The notes beneath the pieces are model-generated. The model saw nothing but the letters and a program-made list of their open reading frames with translations, made no database searches and was not told the origin of the DNA. A program made the position numbers and the translations under genes. From assembly GCA_025462645.1 (NCBI GenBank), contig JAOAPB010000007.1, positions 1-58,572 of the forward strand: a DNA stretch of 58,572 nucleotides, written 5' to 3'. Shown piece by piece: positions 36,601 to 44,359 of the stretch. This stretch comes from Edaphobacter sp. GTDB lineage: Bacteria; Acidobacteriota; Terriglobia; Terriglobales; Acidobacteriaceae. Position 1 is the first letter of the stretch, and every line of letters starts with the position of its first letter.

Positions 36601-36745
36601 CGCTCTTCCGAACGATAGTGATCTCGGTAGGCTTCGAGGGTTCAGCAGCCGGCGCGCCAATCTCAGCCTTCGCCGTCACAGTTGACACAATAAAAATAAG
36701 TGAGAACACAAGAATCTTGGAACGCAGCACCTGAGAATCTGACAT
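33692..36745 (-). CDS. Outer-membrane protein with LssY_C domain and C-terminal beta-barrel
   Basis: This 1017-residue secreted protein has a signal peptide of about 28 residues. A beta-rich N-terminal region (about 40-400) is followed by an LssY C-terminal-type domain (about 455-650, starting PFRTRTKGSNKASDLTNLVF and including FTAAGWVPSDELN and ARHHIRVF). A C-terminal region (about 745-1017) looks like an outer-membrane beta-barrel, with alternating aromatic strands and a final F (TLGVAFAF). LssY_C domains are usually attached to membrane phosphatase-like proteins, so fusion to a barrel is notable. The function is unknown; surface display or envelope modification is conceivable. It is monocistronic, with GAGG before the ATG. 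Confidence 0.72.
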   Translation of the reverse strand: MSDSQVLRSKILVFSLIFIVSTVTAKAEIGAPAAEPSKPTEITIVRKSGQEGGVAQMVEKGKVRKITSHAVQVWPVRGGQGALILVVEAKGSGPKKYLLRYYDLDTGRRRVLGDVPMKTGTVQELKGADEGWAFALSGNEMASGAPLTLVGDIDAITGVIPGATSPVFQGDSLTYTAMPGGEKQTVQAATLLGTGMHDIYSTPQSTPASPEYLQVFPDGTVMTFFANGTIHRGRWHTDGKTVEMAAEGERFSIPQTSLSVVKGVPARTRFSVRLIQPLSSRTAKEKMVVKAVSITPIVIDGNILIPSGSSYEGTVVQANSVGWGFKHETASLTIDWNRVTLADGRSLDISARVFQVENSQESVNAKGKIQGIRSTATPGHSAENGVLAFAGIDPIAYIFASASGSAVLGFAEPEILYNAGTELILEYARPVITAQAYPPSILPSADTTTEHEQLQDFVKAIPFRTRTKGSNKASDLTNLVFIGTPAALQRAFTAAGWVPSDELNAGSTFRTLKTLSGNQTYTQAPMSVLLLDERDPLFTLSKTTNTFSARHHIRVFPTDAKWNGQTTMTASSTQDIGIAFSRKHKTFIHVIDQHIDNERSKVINDLAFTRCVDSIDMIPRPWLPNDAYNSTGDRLLTDREVAVLHINSCDNPRTTPETVPPAPHRLERTTRNTSLTIRNGLYRGNLVYQGISGGFKVHDYLKKNSELQEDYGTWRMTDASGAKYRTFGSSPQLHRRISSPTLDAAPEDLAQIEQTKKSHKWDPPRYEFAIQGGYLRFRHNELSLVDVILQSSDPTLPFYELDLYDHVNDGWAFGGSVTVNSWRHFSNEFSYFRQQGKYLLETGTYQYRPTSDDESEEFDAQRVGIATRQFEYNLLIHPLPPTSRWRPYVAVGPVFQMIALADSPLKKPAGPFRLGLKNVGLIKAAFEFGNVAPLDGGGIFQFGLQYGAGIKYRVTPHMIVRADYRETWSKNPDMIKDSYVGYEPPEIDESYNTDVLRLAPPAKFFQDRFTLGVAFAF

Positions 36746-37048
36746 TCGGCCTCACTATCATGGACGTCGACACGATCGACTAACGATGCGTTTTCTTAAT
36801 AAGGGAGCTTTTGCAACCGCAGTCCAGCCAACACATGAACAGAAGATGGTTTAGGCCCGGAATCTTTGCCAACCAAGACTATCCGAACACCCCTTGCTTT
36901 GAAAGACGCAGCCCCATAAGAGATACTCTTCATCCAACCGTCCGCGTTCTTACAAAATCAAAGATCGCCTTCAAACTCCCAAAGCTTTAATTCGACCCTT
37001 CCCCTGCGCTACAATCGCCACAGCAGCCTGTACGACCATCACCACCAA
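36746..37048. other. Intergenic region, 303 bp
   Basis: This is the upstream region shared by the LssY_C gene (minus) and tRNA-Leu (plus). No open frame with coding character, no repeat from the dispersed families and no terminator hairpin was seen. Promoters for both flanking genes are expected here but not specifically identified. Confidence 0.6.
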
Positions 37049-37133
37049 GCGAAAGTGGCGAAATTGGCAGACGCACCAGACTTAGGATCTGGCGGAGCAA
37101 TCCGTGGGGGTTCAAGTCCCCCCTTTCGCACCA
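37049..37133 (+). tRNA. tRNA-Leu (anticodon TAG)
   Basis: The acceptor stem GCGAAAG / CTTTCGC is complete, and the encoded CCA is at 37131-37133. The anticodon arm CCAGA-CTTAGGA-TCTGG gives anticodon TAG, which reads CUN leucine codons. A long variable arm (GCGGAGCAATCCGT) is typical of class II tRNA-Leu. The T arm is GGGGGTTCAAGTCCCCC. No mobile element is integrated at its 3' end. Confidence 0.96.
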
Positions 37134-37175
37134 ATATCTTTCTCTCTATAGAGAGCAACGGAAAGTAACTCGACG

Positions 37176-37487
37176 ATGAGCCAGCAGAACCAGCCAGCAA
37201 ACCAGCCCACCTTCAAGCTCACCAACACCGAGGACTATCGCGACGGCTACGCCAACAGCGTTCAGGTTCGCATGAGCGTATGGGACTTCTTCCTGGTCTT
37301 CGGTACCATGTCGCAGGAGAACCCCGAGGAGCTCACCGTCAAAAACTTCCAGGGCATCTATCTCAGCCCCCAGCAGGCCAAGGCCCTCTGGAACGTCCTC
37401 GGCAGCAATCTCGCCCAGTACGAGCAGACCTTCGGTGCTCTCTCCCTCGAGCAGCAGTTCCCCCAGCCGGACGGTCCCGTCCACTAA
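37176..37487 (+). CDS. DUF3467 domain protein
   Basis: This 103-residue protein fits the DUF3467 family, with YANSVQVRMSVWDFFLVFG near the start and the signature GIYLSPQQAKALWNVLGSN followed by YEQTFGAL. Function is unknown; members are small cytoplasmic proteins found in many phyla. GGAAAG precedes the ATG. It lies 42 bases after tRNA-Leu and four bases before the proposed start of a glycosyltransferase gene, so co-transcription with the latter is likely. Confidence 0.88.
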   Translation: MSQQNQPANQPTFKLTNTEDYRDGYANSVQVRMSVWDFFLVFGTMSQENPEELTVKNFQGIYLSPQQAKALWNVLGSNLAQYEQTFGALSLEQQFPQPDGPVH

Positions 37488-37491
37488 GAGC

Positions 37492-39120
37492 GTGCGACTC
37501 CTCGGCACACCCGGCAATCGTCCCGGTAGTGACATCCCTCTGTGGATGCTCTACCCGCTCTTCTTCGTAGCCATATATCTCTCCCACTACACCCTCCTCC
37601 GCCTTCCCTACTTCTGGGACGAGGCGGGCTACTACATCCCTGCCGCCTGGGACTTCTTCCGCACCGGCACCCTCATCCCCCACACCACCATCACCAACGC
37701 CCACCCCCCTCTCCCCTCCTTACTCCTCGCCTCCTGGTGGCATCTCTCCGGCTACGTCATCAGCGGAACCCGCACCCTCGTCTGCATGTTCAGTGCCCTC
37801 GCCCTCCTCGGCCTCTACAAGCTCGCAAAGTCCCTCACCGACACGACAGTCGCAGTGGCAACGCTCTTTCTTACCGCCATCTACCCAGTCTGGTTCGCCC
37901 AGAGCACCCTCGCCCACGCCGACATCTTCGCCGCCGCCTTCACCCTCTGGGGCCTGGCCTTCTACTTCGATCAGCCCGGCGAGCTTCAAAGCAGGGCCAC
38001 GAATCAGAACCTCGCGGCAGTCATGTTCTCCCTCTCCGTCCTCTCCAAGGAGACCGCGATCGTCACCCCGGCTGCTCTCGCCCTCTGGGAAGCAATCCTC
38101 TGGCTCCGCAACCGCGACAAAGCCGACGAACCCAACAATCCCAACATCCCCCTTGCCCGCCGCACCCATCTAGGCTGGATAGCCGCCCTCCTGGCCCCAT
38201 TCATCCCACTGGTAGCCTGGTACGCCTTCCACTATCACAACACCGGCTTCGTCTTCGGAAACCCCGAGTTCCTCCGCTACAACGCCACGGCCAACATGGA
38301 CGGGCACCGTATCGCCCTCGGCCTGTGGCACCGTCTCCTCCACCTCACGACCCACATGAACATGTTCGTGCCCGTAGCCTGCACCCTTGCCGTCCTCTTC
38401 ATCCCGGTCGATCCTGCCAGTCCCCCACTCATTCGCAAGCCCGCCCTCAAAGCCATTGCCGTCATCCTGTTGGCCAACTGGATCGCCTTCTCCGTCCTCG
38501 GTGGAGCGTTGCTCACCCGGTACCTCCTTCCGATGTACCCCTTCATCCTGATCGTCTGTGTCTCGACATGGCGCCGCCATCTCCGTCGCTGGTGGCCTAT
38601 CGCCGTGCTATCCGCCGCAGCCTTCCTCAGCGGAATCTGGATCAACCCGCCTTACGCCTTCGCCCCCGAGGACAACCTCACCTACCGCGACATGATCGTC
38701 CTGCACCAGCAAGCCATTCACCTCATCGAGCAAAAATACCCCCAGGCCACCGTCCTCACTGCCTGGCCTGCCACCTCCGAGCTCTCCCGCCCCGAACTCG
38801 GCTACACCCGCATTCCCATCAAAACGGTCCCCCTCCAGAACTTCGCCATCGACCAGATCCAGCAGGCCGCCGCCGACCCCGGAGCCTACGACACCGCCCT
38901 CATCTTCTCCACCAAGTGGGAGCCCCCCGTCAACCAGCTCAACCTTGGCCGCCACAGCCAATCCACCGACGCAAAGTACTTCGACTTCCACCACGACCTC
39001 CTCCCCGCCGAAGCCGCAGCCATGCTCCACGGCGAGGTCGTCTGGCAATCCCGTAGCAAAGGCGAGTGGGCCGCGGTCCTCCGCTTCCCCCGCATCGTCA
39101 ACGCCTCCCTAACCCCCTGA
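37492..39120 (+). CDS. GT39-like integral membrane glycosyltransferase (GT-C fold)
   Basis: This is a multi-pass transferase of the ArnT/PMT (GT39) type, expected to move a sugar from a polyprenyl phosphate to a lipid or protein on the outer side of the inner membrane. About ten hydrophobic helices span residues 15-390. The first outer loop carries the acidic motif RLPYFWDEAGYYIPAAWD, with D and E as likely catalytic/metal residues. The C-terminal 140 residues are soluble. I place the start at the GTG at 37492, just after the DUF3467 stop. Earlier in-frame starts overlap that gene, and an ATG near 37546 is also possible. The acceptor is unknown. Confidence 0.85.
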   Translation: MRLLGTPGNRPGSDIPLWMLYPLFFVAIYLSHYTLLRLPYFWDEAGYYIPAAWDFFRTGTLIPHTTITNAHPPLPSLLLASWWHLSGYVISGTRTLVCMFSALALLGLYKLAKSLTDTTVAVATLFLTAIYPVWFAQSTLAHADIFAAAFTLWGLAFYFDQPGELQSRATNQNLAAVMFSLSVLSKETAIVTPAALALWEAILWLRNRDKADEPNNPNIPLARRTHLGWIAALLAPFIPLVAWYAFHYHNTGFVFGNPEFLRYNATANMDGHRIALGLWHRLLHLTTHMNMFVPVACTLAVLFIPVDPASPPLIRKPALKAIAVILLANWIAFSVLGGALLTRYLLPMYPFILIVCVSTWRRHLRRWWPIAVLSAAAFLSGIWINPPYAFAPEDNLTYRDMIVLHQQAIHLIEQKYPQATVLTAWPATSELSRPELGYTRIPIKTVPLQNFAIDQIQQAAADPGAYDTALIFSTKWEPPVNQLNLGRHSQSTDAKYFDFHHDLLPAEAAAMLHGEVVWQSRSKGEWAAVLRFPRIVNASLTP

Positions 39121-39174
39121 AGAAAAGCCACGCCACTCCCATTCGCTTGTGATCCCAAGAGGATCTCTTCTATC

Positions 39175-39345
39175 TCTGTCTCTGCCTCTGCCTGCCGTTG
39201 CCGTTGCCTTTGTCTTTGTCTTTGTCTTTGCTGTTGCTGTTGCTGTTGTAAGTTCTTGCTGTCATCCTGAGCGCAGCGAAGGACCCCGAGGGTCTCTACC
39301 TGCCACAACCGTCCAACCCTTTTCTACAACCAACGCCATAGTCCA
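39175..39345 (+). repeat. Composite dispersed element, copy A
   Basis: This is a hexanucleotide-type tract (39175-39249; TTGCCG, TTGTCT and TTGCTG units), then the core CATCCTGAGCGCAGCG with flanks (about 39261-39296), then the tail CAACCGTCCAACCCTTTT and following bases. Copies B (43294-43430) and C (46002-46168) have the same order and orientation. The element reads open in one frame, giving phrases such as HPERSEG, which falsely lengthens the next gene. Confidence 0.85.
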
Positions 39346-39478
39346 CCACCGTTGCCGTCTTGGTTGTCATCCCGGCACAAATGCTCCTGCCGTTGCCTGT
39401 TCTCCTCCGTCATACGTTCCCTTGTCCCCAAACTTTCCAGCCCCCTCCCCTCATCCCGGACGCTCTATACTCGTACCT

Positions 39479-41122
39479 GTGCCGAGCCTAGTTAAAGTCC
39501 GCATCCTTCAAAAACATTGCGTCTGGATAGCACTGACAATCAGCGCATTCTTGGCCCAGCCGAAGACCGCCACCGCCGCGCAAACCCCCGAAAGAACCGG
39601 CCGCGTAGTCCTCGTCCTACCCTTCGACAACCGCTCAGGCCAGGCCCCCCTCGCCTGGATCGGCGACTCCTTCCCCGACACCCTGAACCAGCGCCTCTCC
39701 TCCTCCGGCTTCCTCACCATCACCAATGACGACCGGCACTACGCCCTCGAACACCTCGGCCTGCCGGCGGACTTCAAGCCCTCACGCGCCACCACCATCC
39801 GCATCGCCCAGACCCTCGACGCGGACTTCGTCGTCGTCGGCAACTACACCATCAACCAATCCCGCATCTCCGTCCAGGCCCAGGTCCTCGACGTCCACAA
39901 CCTCAGCATGTCGAAGCCTCTTGCGGATTCGAGCGAGCTCGCCCGCCTCTTCGACGTCGAAAACGCCCTCGCCTGGAAGGTCGCCCGCCAGATCGATCCC
40001 CAGTTCAACGTCGCCCAGCCGACCTTCCTCGTCTCCTCCGGTGCGGTCAGGCTCAGCGCCTTTGAGAACTACATCCGCGGCACCTCCGCTCCGAGCCAGC
40101 AGGAGCGCATCAGACGCCTCCAGCTCGCCATACAGGACACCCCCAACTACCCAGCCGCGCTCCTCGCCCTCGGCAAAGCCCAATTCGCCGAACGAGACTA
40201 CGACCACGCCGCCGCAACCTTCGCCAAGGTGCCGCCCACCGACCGCCGCGCCCTCGAAGCCGAGTTCTATCTAGGCCTCGCCCGCTTCAACACAGCGAGA
40301 TACTCCGAAGCAGAGTCCGCCTTCAAGTTCGTCGCCACTCGCTTACCTCTCCCCGAGGTCGTCAACAATGAGGCCGTAGCTTCCAGCCGCCAGGGCCACG
40401 ACGCCGTCCCCCTCTTCCAGCGCGCCACAGCCGCAGACCCCAACGATCCCGACTACCACTACAACCTCGCCGTCGCCCTCCTCCGCCGCGGAGACACCGC
40501 CGGAGCCCAACACGAGATCGATCAAACCCTGAAGCTGAAGCCCACCGACGGCGACGCCGCACAGCTCAAAACTCGAATCGCCTCCGGCAGCCCAATCACC
40601 GCCACGCCAAAGGCAGCCACCACGCCCCCAACCACAACCTCCAGCTTCGAGCCGCTGGAACGCATCCGCCGCACCTACTCCGAGGCCTCCTTCCGTCAGG
40701 CCGCCTTCCAGCTCGATCAGATGCGAGCCATGCGCATGGCCTCCCTCCCCCCCGCCGAACGCGCAACCCAATACACCCAATTAGGCCAGGACTACCTCGC
40801 CCAGGGCCTGATCACAGAAGCCGAACAGGAGTTCCAGGCCGCCCTCGCCTCCGACTCCTCCAGCGCAGCCGCCCACGCCGGTCTCGCCCAGGTGCGCGAG
40901 CGCAGCGGCAACACCGCCGAAGCGCGCACCGAAGCCCAGACCTCGCTCAAGCTTCATCCCAACGTCGCCGCCTACCTCGTCCTGGCTCGTATCGAGCTCC
41001 AGGCCAATCAAACCGCCTCCTCCGCTGCGGCAGTCGGCAATGCCTTGAAGTTGGAGCCAGCCAACACAGCCGCCCAGGGCATGAAGCAAGCCCTGCAGGC
41101 CCGCGGCCAAAGCCTGCCATGA
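39479..41122 (+). CDS. Secreted TPR protein with FlgO/TolB-N-like domain
   Basis: From the GTG at 39479 the 547-residue protein has a signal peptide (CVWIALTISAFLAQPKTATA-A). A domain of about 130 residues then resembles FlgO/CsgG or the TolB N-terminus: VVLVLPFDNRSGQAPLAWIG, ADFVVVGNYTINQSRISVQA. At least six tetratricopeptide repeats follow (about 190-540), including YPAALLALGKAQFAERDYDHA and ATQYTQLGQDYLAQGLITEA. Such proteins usually work in the periplasm as scaffolds. A frame extending up to 39149 runs through repeat copy A and is not real. The stop overlaps the next gene by four bases (ATGA), so it is co-translated with the NfeD-type protease. Confidence 0.8.
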   Translation: MPSLVKVRILQKHCVWIALTISAFLAQPKTATAAQTPERTGRVVLVLPFDNRSGQAPLAWIGDSFPDTLNQRLSSSGFLTITNDDRHYALEHLGLPADFKPSRATTIRIAQTLDADFVVVGNYTINQSRISVQAQVLDVHNLSMSKPLADSSELARLFDVENALAWKVARQIDPQFNVAQPTFLVSSGAVRLSAFENYIRGTSAPSQQERIRRLQLAIQDTPNYPAALLALGKAQFAERDYDHAAATFAKVPPTDRRALEAEFYLGLARFNTARYSEAESAFKFVATRLPLPEVVNNEAVASSRQGHDAVPLFQRATAADPNDPDYHYNLAVALLRRGDTAGAQHEIDQTLKLKPTDGDAAQLKTRIASGSPITATPKAATTPPTTTSSFEPLERIRRTYSEASFRQAAFQLDQMRAMRMASLPPAERATQYTQLGQDYLAQGLITEAEQEFQAALASDSSSAAAHAGLAQVRERSGNTAEARTEAQTSLKLHPNVAAYLVLARIELQANQTASSAAAVGNALKLEPANTAAQGMKQALQARGQSLP

Positions 41123-42435
41123 AGTCCCCACTCATCAGATCAGCCACCAGGCTCCTCTTCACGCTCCTCAGCGCCCTCCTCTGCCTGCACCCCCTCTCCT
41201 CTCTTGCCGCTTCTCCTAAAGTCATCCGACTCACCATCCACGACACCATCCAGCCCATCACCGCCGACTACCTCCAGCGCGGCCTCGACGACGCCGCACG
41301 CCAGCACGCCTCCGCCGTCCTCATCTCCCTTGGCACCCCCGGCGGCCTGCTCGAATCCACCCGCGCGATGGTGCAAGCCATCGAAAACTCCCCGGTCCCC
41401 GTCATCATCTTCATCTCCCCCTCCGGCAGCCGAGCCGGCTCAGCCGGCTTCTTCCTCCTCGAAGCCGCCGACATAGCCGCCATGGCCCCCGGCACCAACG
41501 CCGGTGCCGCCCACCCCATCGTCGCGGGCCGCCAACTCGACCCCGTCCTCAAGCAAAAGATCGAGAACGATGCCGCAGCCTTCCTTCGCTCCTTCACCAC
41601 CCGCCGCGGCCGCAATGTCGAAGCCGCCGAGGACGCCATACGCAACTCCAAGTCCTACAGCGACGAAGAAGCCCTCAAGCTCAAGTTGATCGACCTCATC
41701 GCTCCGGACGACGCCTCCCTCCTCGCCGCCCTCGACAACCGCGAGATCCGCCGCTTCAACGGCACCACCGAGACCCTTCACCTGCGCGACGCGTCCATCG
41801 TCACCACCCTGCCCTCCCTGCGCGAGCGCCTCCTCGGCAAACTCGCCAACCCCGACGTCGCCGTCCTCCTCCTCGTCCTCGGCGGCCTCCTCATCTACCT
41901 CGAGTTCAACGTCCCCGGAACCGTAGTCCCCGGCTCCCTCGGAACCCTCTTCGTCCTCCTCGGCCTCTTCGGCCTGAACCTGCTCCCCGTCCGCCACACC
42001 GCCGTCGTTCTCCTCGTCGCCGCCCTCGTCCTGATCGTCCTCGAAGCGAAGTTCGCGAGCCACGGAGCCCTTGCCATCGCTGGCGTCGCCGCTCTCGTCT
42101 TCGGCCTCGCCACCCTCGTCGACGCCCCCATCCCCGAGCTGCGCGTCCACCTCGCCACCGCAATAGGAGCCGGCATCGGCTTCGGATCCATCTCCTTCGG
42201 TCTCGCCTGGATCGCCCTCCGCGCCCGCCGCGGCAAGGTCCTCACCGGCCCTCAGGCCATGATCGGCGCGACCGCCATAACCTCCACCCCGCTCTCCCCC
42301 ACCGGTCAGGTCGAGATCCGCGGCGAACTCTGGCAGGCCCGCCTCGATGGACCAGCCACTCTACCCGCGGGAACATCCGTCCTCGTCCGAAGCATCGACG
42401 GTCTCACCCTCGTCGTCGAGCCGAAAAACCCCTGA
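41119..42435 (+). CDS. NfeD-type membrane serine protease (ClpP/crotonase-like)
   Basis: This 438-residue membrane protein has a signal sequence. A ClpP-like protease domain (about 33-210) includes GTPGGLLESTRAMVQAI and the loop SGSRAGSAGFFLLEAAD, where S108 is the likely nucleophile and a lysine near 145-147 the base. About four hydrophobic helices (235-375) and a C-terminal OB-fold NfeD domain (about 385-438) follow. Long NfeD proteins typically cleave or partner with SPFH-type slipins; a slipin gene lies two genes downstream at 43593. It overlaps the TPR gene by four bases. Confidence 0.9.
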   Translation: MKSPLIRSATRLLFTLLSALLCLHPLSSLAASPKVIRLTIHDTIQPITADYLQRGLDDAARQHASAVLISLGTPGGLLESTRAMVQAIENSPVPVIIFISPSGSRAGSAGFFLLEAADIAAMAPGTNAGAAHPIVAGRQLDPVLKQKIENDAAAFLRSFTTRRGRNVEAAEDAIRNSKSYSDEEALKLKLIDLIAPDDASLLAALDNREIRRFNGTTETLHLRDASIVTTLPSLRERLLGKLANPDVAVLLLVLGGLLIYLEFNVPGTVVPGSLGTLFVLLGLFGLNLLPVRHTAVVLLVAALVLIVLEAKFASHGALAIAGVAALVFGLATLVDAPIPELRVHLATAIGAGIGFGSISFGLAWIALRARRGKVLTGPQAMIGATAITSTPLSPTGQVEIRGELWQARLDGPATLPAGTSVLVRSIDGLTLVVEPKNP

Positions 42436-42497
42436 CCACCCTCTCCCGGGGTAGACTGGAGAGAGCAGTAGTTTCCGTACAAGGGAGTCTTGTCTTG

Positions 42498-43154
42498 ATG
42501 TTGAATTCGTCTCGTCCGTCCTGTGTCTGCACCGTTTTGCTTTGCCTGCTCGGAGCTCTCGCAGGATCAACCGCCAAGGGCCAGACGCCTACGACACTCG
42601 AGAAATATCTGTCGCGAGTCGACCTCGGCGTCAGCGGCGTCGGCATCTTCACCCGTGACGTCAGTGGAAACAACTACCTCGGCCAGCCCGTGACGCAGAA
42701 CATGAGTAACACCCTCGGTGCTCTCGTCACCATCCGCTACACCAAATCGCCCTATATCGGCGCTGAAATCAACTACGGCTACGCCCGCTACACCCAGAAC
42801 TTCTCGCAGTACATCGTCGGCGGAGCCCAGACCAACGCCTCCGAGTACACCTTCGGCTACGTCATCCACCCGCCCCATCTCCTCCTCGGCGCTCAGCCCT
42901 TCGTCGCCGGTGGAATCGGAGCCCTCGTCTTCCGGCCCACCCCAGGCGGAGGTCAGGGCCTGCAGAACCAGGCCGTAGCCGCCTACTACGGCGCCGCCGG
43001 CTTGGAGAAGTCCGTCTTCTCCGAGCACTTCGGAATTCGCGCACAGGTTCGAGACGTCTTCTTCATGGCTCCAGACTTCTACCAGAACTTCCTGACCATC
43101 CAGAAGCACACCTCGACCTTCGAACCCGGCATCGGCTTCTACCTGAAGTTCTAG
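42498..43154 (+). CDS. Outer-membrane beta-barrel protein, opacity-type
   Basis: This 218-residue protein has a signal peptide of about 30 residues (LLCLLGALAGSTAKG). It then shows alternating short strands typical of an eight-stranded barrel, such as VDLGVSGVGIFTRD, YIGAEINYGYARY and EYTFGYVIH, and a terminal aromatic F (GIGFYLKF). AAGGGAG lies at good spacing before the ATG at 42498. Function is unknown. It sits between the NfeD-type protease and the slipin. Confidence 0.78.
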   Translation: MLNSSRPSCVCTVLLCLLGALAGSTAKGQTPTTLEKYLSRVDLGVSGVGIFTRDVSGNNYLGQPVTQNMSNTLGALVTIRYTKSPYIGAEINYGYARYTQNFSQYIVGGAQTNASEYTFGYVIHPPHLLLGAQPFVAGGIGALVFRPTPGGGQGLQNQAVAAYYGAAGLEKSVFSEHFGIRAQVRDVFFMAPDFYQNFLTIQKHTSTFEPGIGFYLKF

Positions 43155-43157
43155 AGG

Positions 43158-43202
43158 AGCACTGAAGCTATAGCCAGTTCCAGAAGCACTGAAGCTATAG
43201 CC
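43158..43202 (+). repeat. Tandem direct repeat, two units of 27 bp
   Basis: AGCACTGAAGCTATAGCC occurs at 43158-43175 and again at 43185-43202, immediately downstream of the barrel gene stop. The spacer is nine bases. No further copy was noticed. Confidence 0.8.
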
Positions 43203-43239
43203 GTCGTTCTCCTTGAACCAGTCACAACCTCAAGCGCCC

Positions 43240-43294
43240 GGGTGCCCCCTCCTTCGCGCCTTTGCGAAGGGTGGGAACGTAAACCTCTCCCAGC
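43240..43294 (+). repeat. Dispersed palindromic element, copy 2
   Basis: It starts GGGTGCCCCCTCCTTCGC, then GCGAAGGGTGGGA and ACGTAAACCTCTCCCAGCC. This is the same order as copy 1 at 10711-10770, with the same CCTTCGC/GCGAAGG pairing. It is directly followed by composite element copy B. Confidence 0.75.
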
Positions 43295-43430
43295 CTGCCT
43301 TTGCCGTTGCCTGCCTTTGCCGTTGCCTGCCGTTGTTCTTGTAGTCATTCTGAGCGCAGCGAAGAACCCCGAAGGTCTTCACTCACCGCAACCGTCCGAC
43401 CCTTTTCAACAACCAACTCCACCGTCCTTG
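43294..43430 (+). repeat. Composite dispersed element, copy B
   Basis: A hexanucleotide-type tract of TTGCCG/TTGCCT units (43294-43335) is followed by a core variant CATTCTGAGCGCAGCG (43346 onward) and the tail CAACCGTCCGACCCTTTTC. The order and strand are the same as copies A and C. It lies in the upstream part of an open frame that runs into the slipin gene. Confidence 0.85.
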
Positions 43431-43592
43431 CCGTTGCCTGTTCTTCCTTCTCCCCGAACCCCGCCATTTCGATACCACCGCATGTTGGCAATATCATCAC
43501 CCTCTCTCGCTCGAACCGCTTCAATTCACGCATGGCTGCTTTACAATCGCAGCGACGGCACCTTGTACGACCCGTCTGAGGTAGTACCCAAC

Positions 43593-44357
43593 ATGTCCAT
43601 CCCCATGCTCTTTGCTGTCGCCATCGTTATCCTTTACCTGCTGAATTCCATCAAGATCTTGAAGGAGTACGAACGAGCCGTCGTCTTCCGCCTCGGCCGC
43701 GTGAGAGAGTCCGCCAAGGGCCCCGGCGTCATCCTCGTCTTCCGCCCCCTCGACCAGATCGTCCGCGTCAGCCTCCGCCAGGAGGCCATGGAGGTCCCCC
43801 CGCAGGACGTCATCACCCGCGACAACGTCACCCTCAAGGTCAACGCCGTCATCACCCTCCGCGTCGTCGATCCCACCAAGGCCGTCATCGAGGTCGCCAA
43901 CTACATCTATCAGACCTCGCAGTTCTCCCAGACCACCCTCCGCTCCGTCCTCGGCGAGGTCGACCTCGACGGCCTGCTCGCCCATCGCGAAGCCCTCAAT
44001 CAACGCATCCAGACCATCATCGACGGCCACACCGCCCCCTTCGGCGTCAAGGTCGTCTCCGTCGAGGTCAAGCAGGTCGACATGCCCGAGTCCATGCTCC
44101 GCGCCATGGCCAAGCAGGCCGAGGCCGAGCGCGAGCGCCGCGCCAAGATCATCCACGCCGAGGGCGAGTTCAATGCCGCCGCCAAGCTCGTCGAGGCAGC
44201 CGCGCTCATGGCCACCCAGCCTATGACCTTACAGCTACGCTACCTCCAGACCCTCACCGAGATCGGGGTCGAAAAGAACACCACCATCGTCTTCCCCCTC
44301 CCCATAGAGATGCTGAATCTGCTGAACAAAACACTCGCAGAGCCTAAGAAGGATTGA
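43593..44357 (+). CDS. Slipin (stomatin-like SPFH domain protein)
   Basis: This 254-residue SPFH protein of the slipin type organises membrane microdomains and oligomerises at the inner membrane. It has an N-terminal hydrophobic hairpin (about 1-20, SIPMLFAVAIVILYLL), the SPFH domain beginning ILKEYERAVVFRLGRV, a coiled-coil stretch (AMAKQAEAERERRAKIIHAEGEFNA, about 175-200) and a conserved tail with NTTIVFPLPIEML. The start at 43593 follows GAGG. The long upstream extension to 43242 runs through repeat copies and is spurious. The NfeD-type protease upstream is its usual partner. It is co-transcribed with the SPOR protein gene. Confidence 0.92.
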   Translation: MSIPMLFAVAIVILYLLNSIKILKEYERAVVFRLGRVRESAKGPGVILVFRPLDQIVRVSLRQEAMEVPPQDVITRDNVTLKVNAVITLRVVDPTKAVIEVANYIYQTSQFSQTTLRSVLGEVDLDGLLAHREALNQRIQTIIDGHTAPFGVKVVSVEVKQVDMPESMLRAMAKQAEAERERRAKIIHAEGEFNAAAKLVEAAALMATQPMTLQLRYLQTLTEIGVEKNTTIVFPLPIEMLNLLNKTLAEPKKD

Positions 44358-44359
44358 TC

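Noticed and set aside
37435..37491. Upstream start of the GT39-like gene inside DUF3467
   Set aside because: It would overlap the DUF3467 gene by 53 bases and adds a Ser-rich leader with no coding support. The GTG after the stop is preferred.
39175..39249. Hexanucleotide tracts as a possible CRISPR array
   Set aside because: The units are six bases long with no unique spacers and no cas genes nearby.
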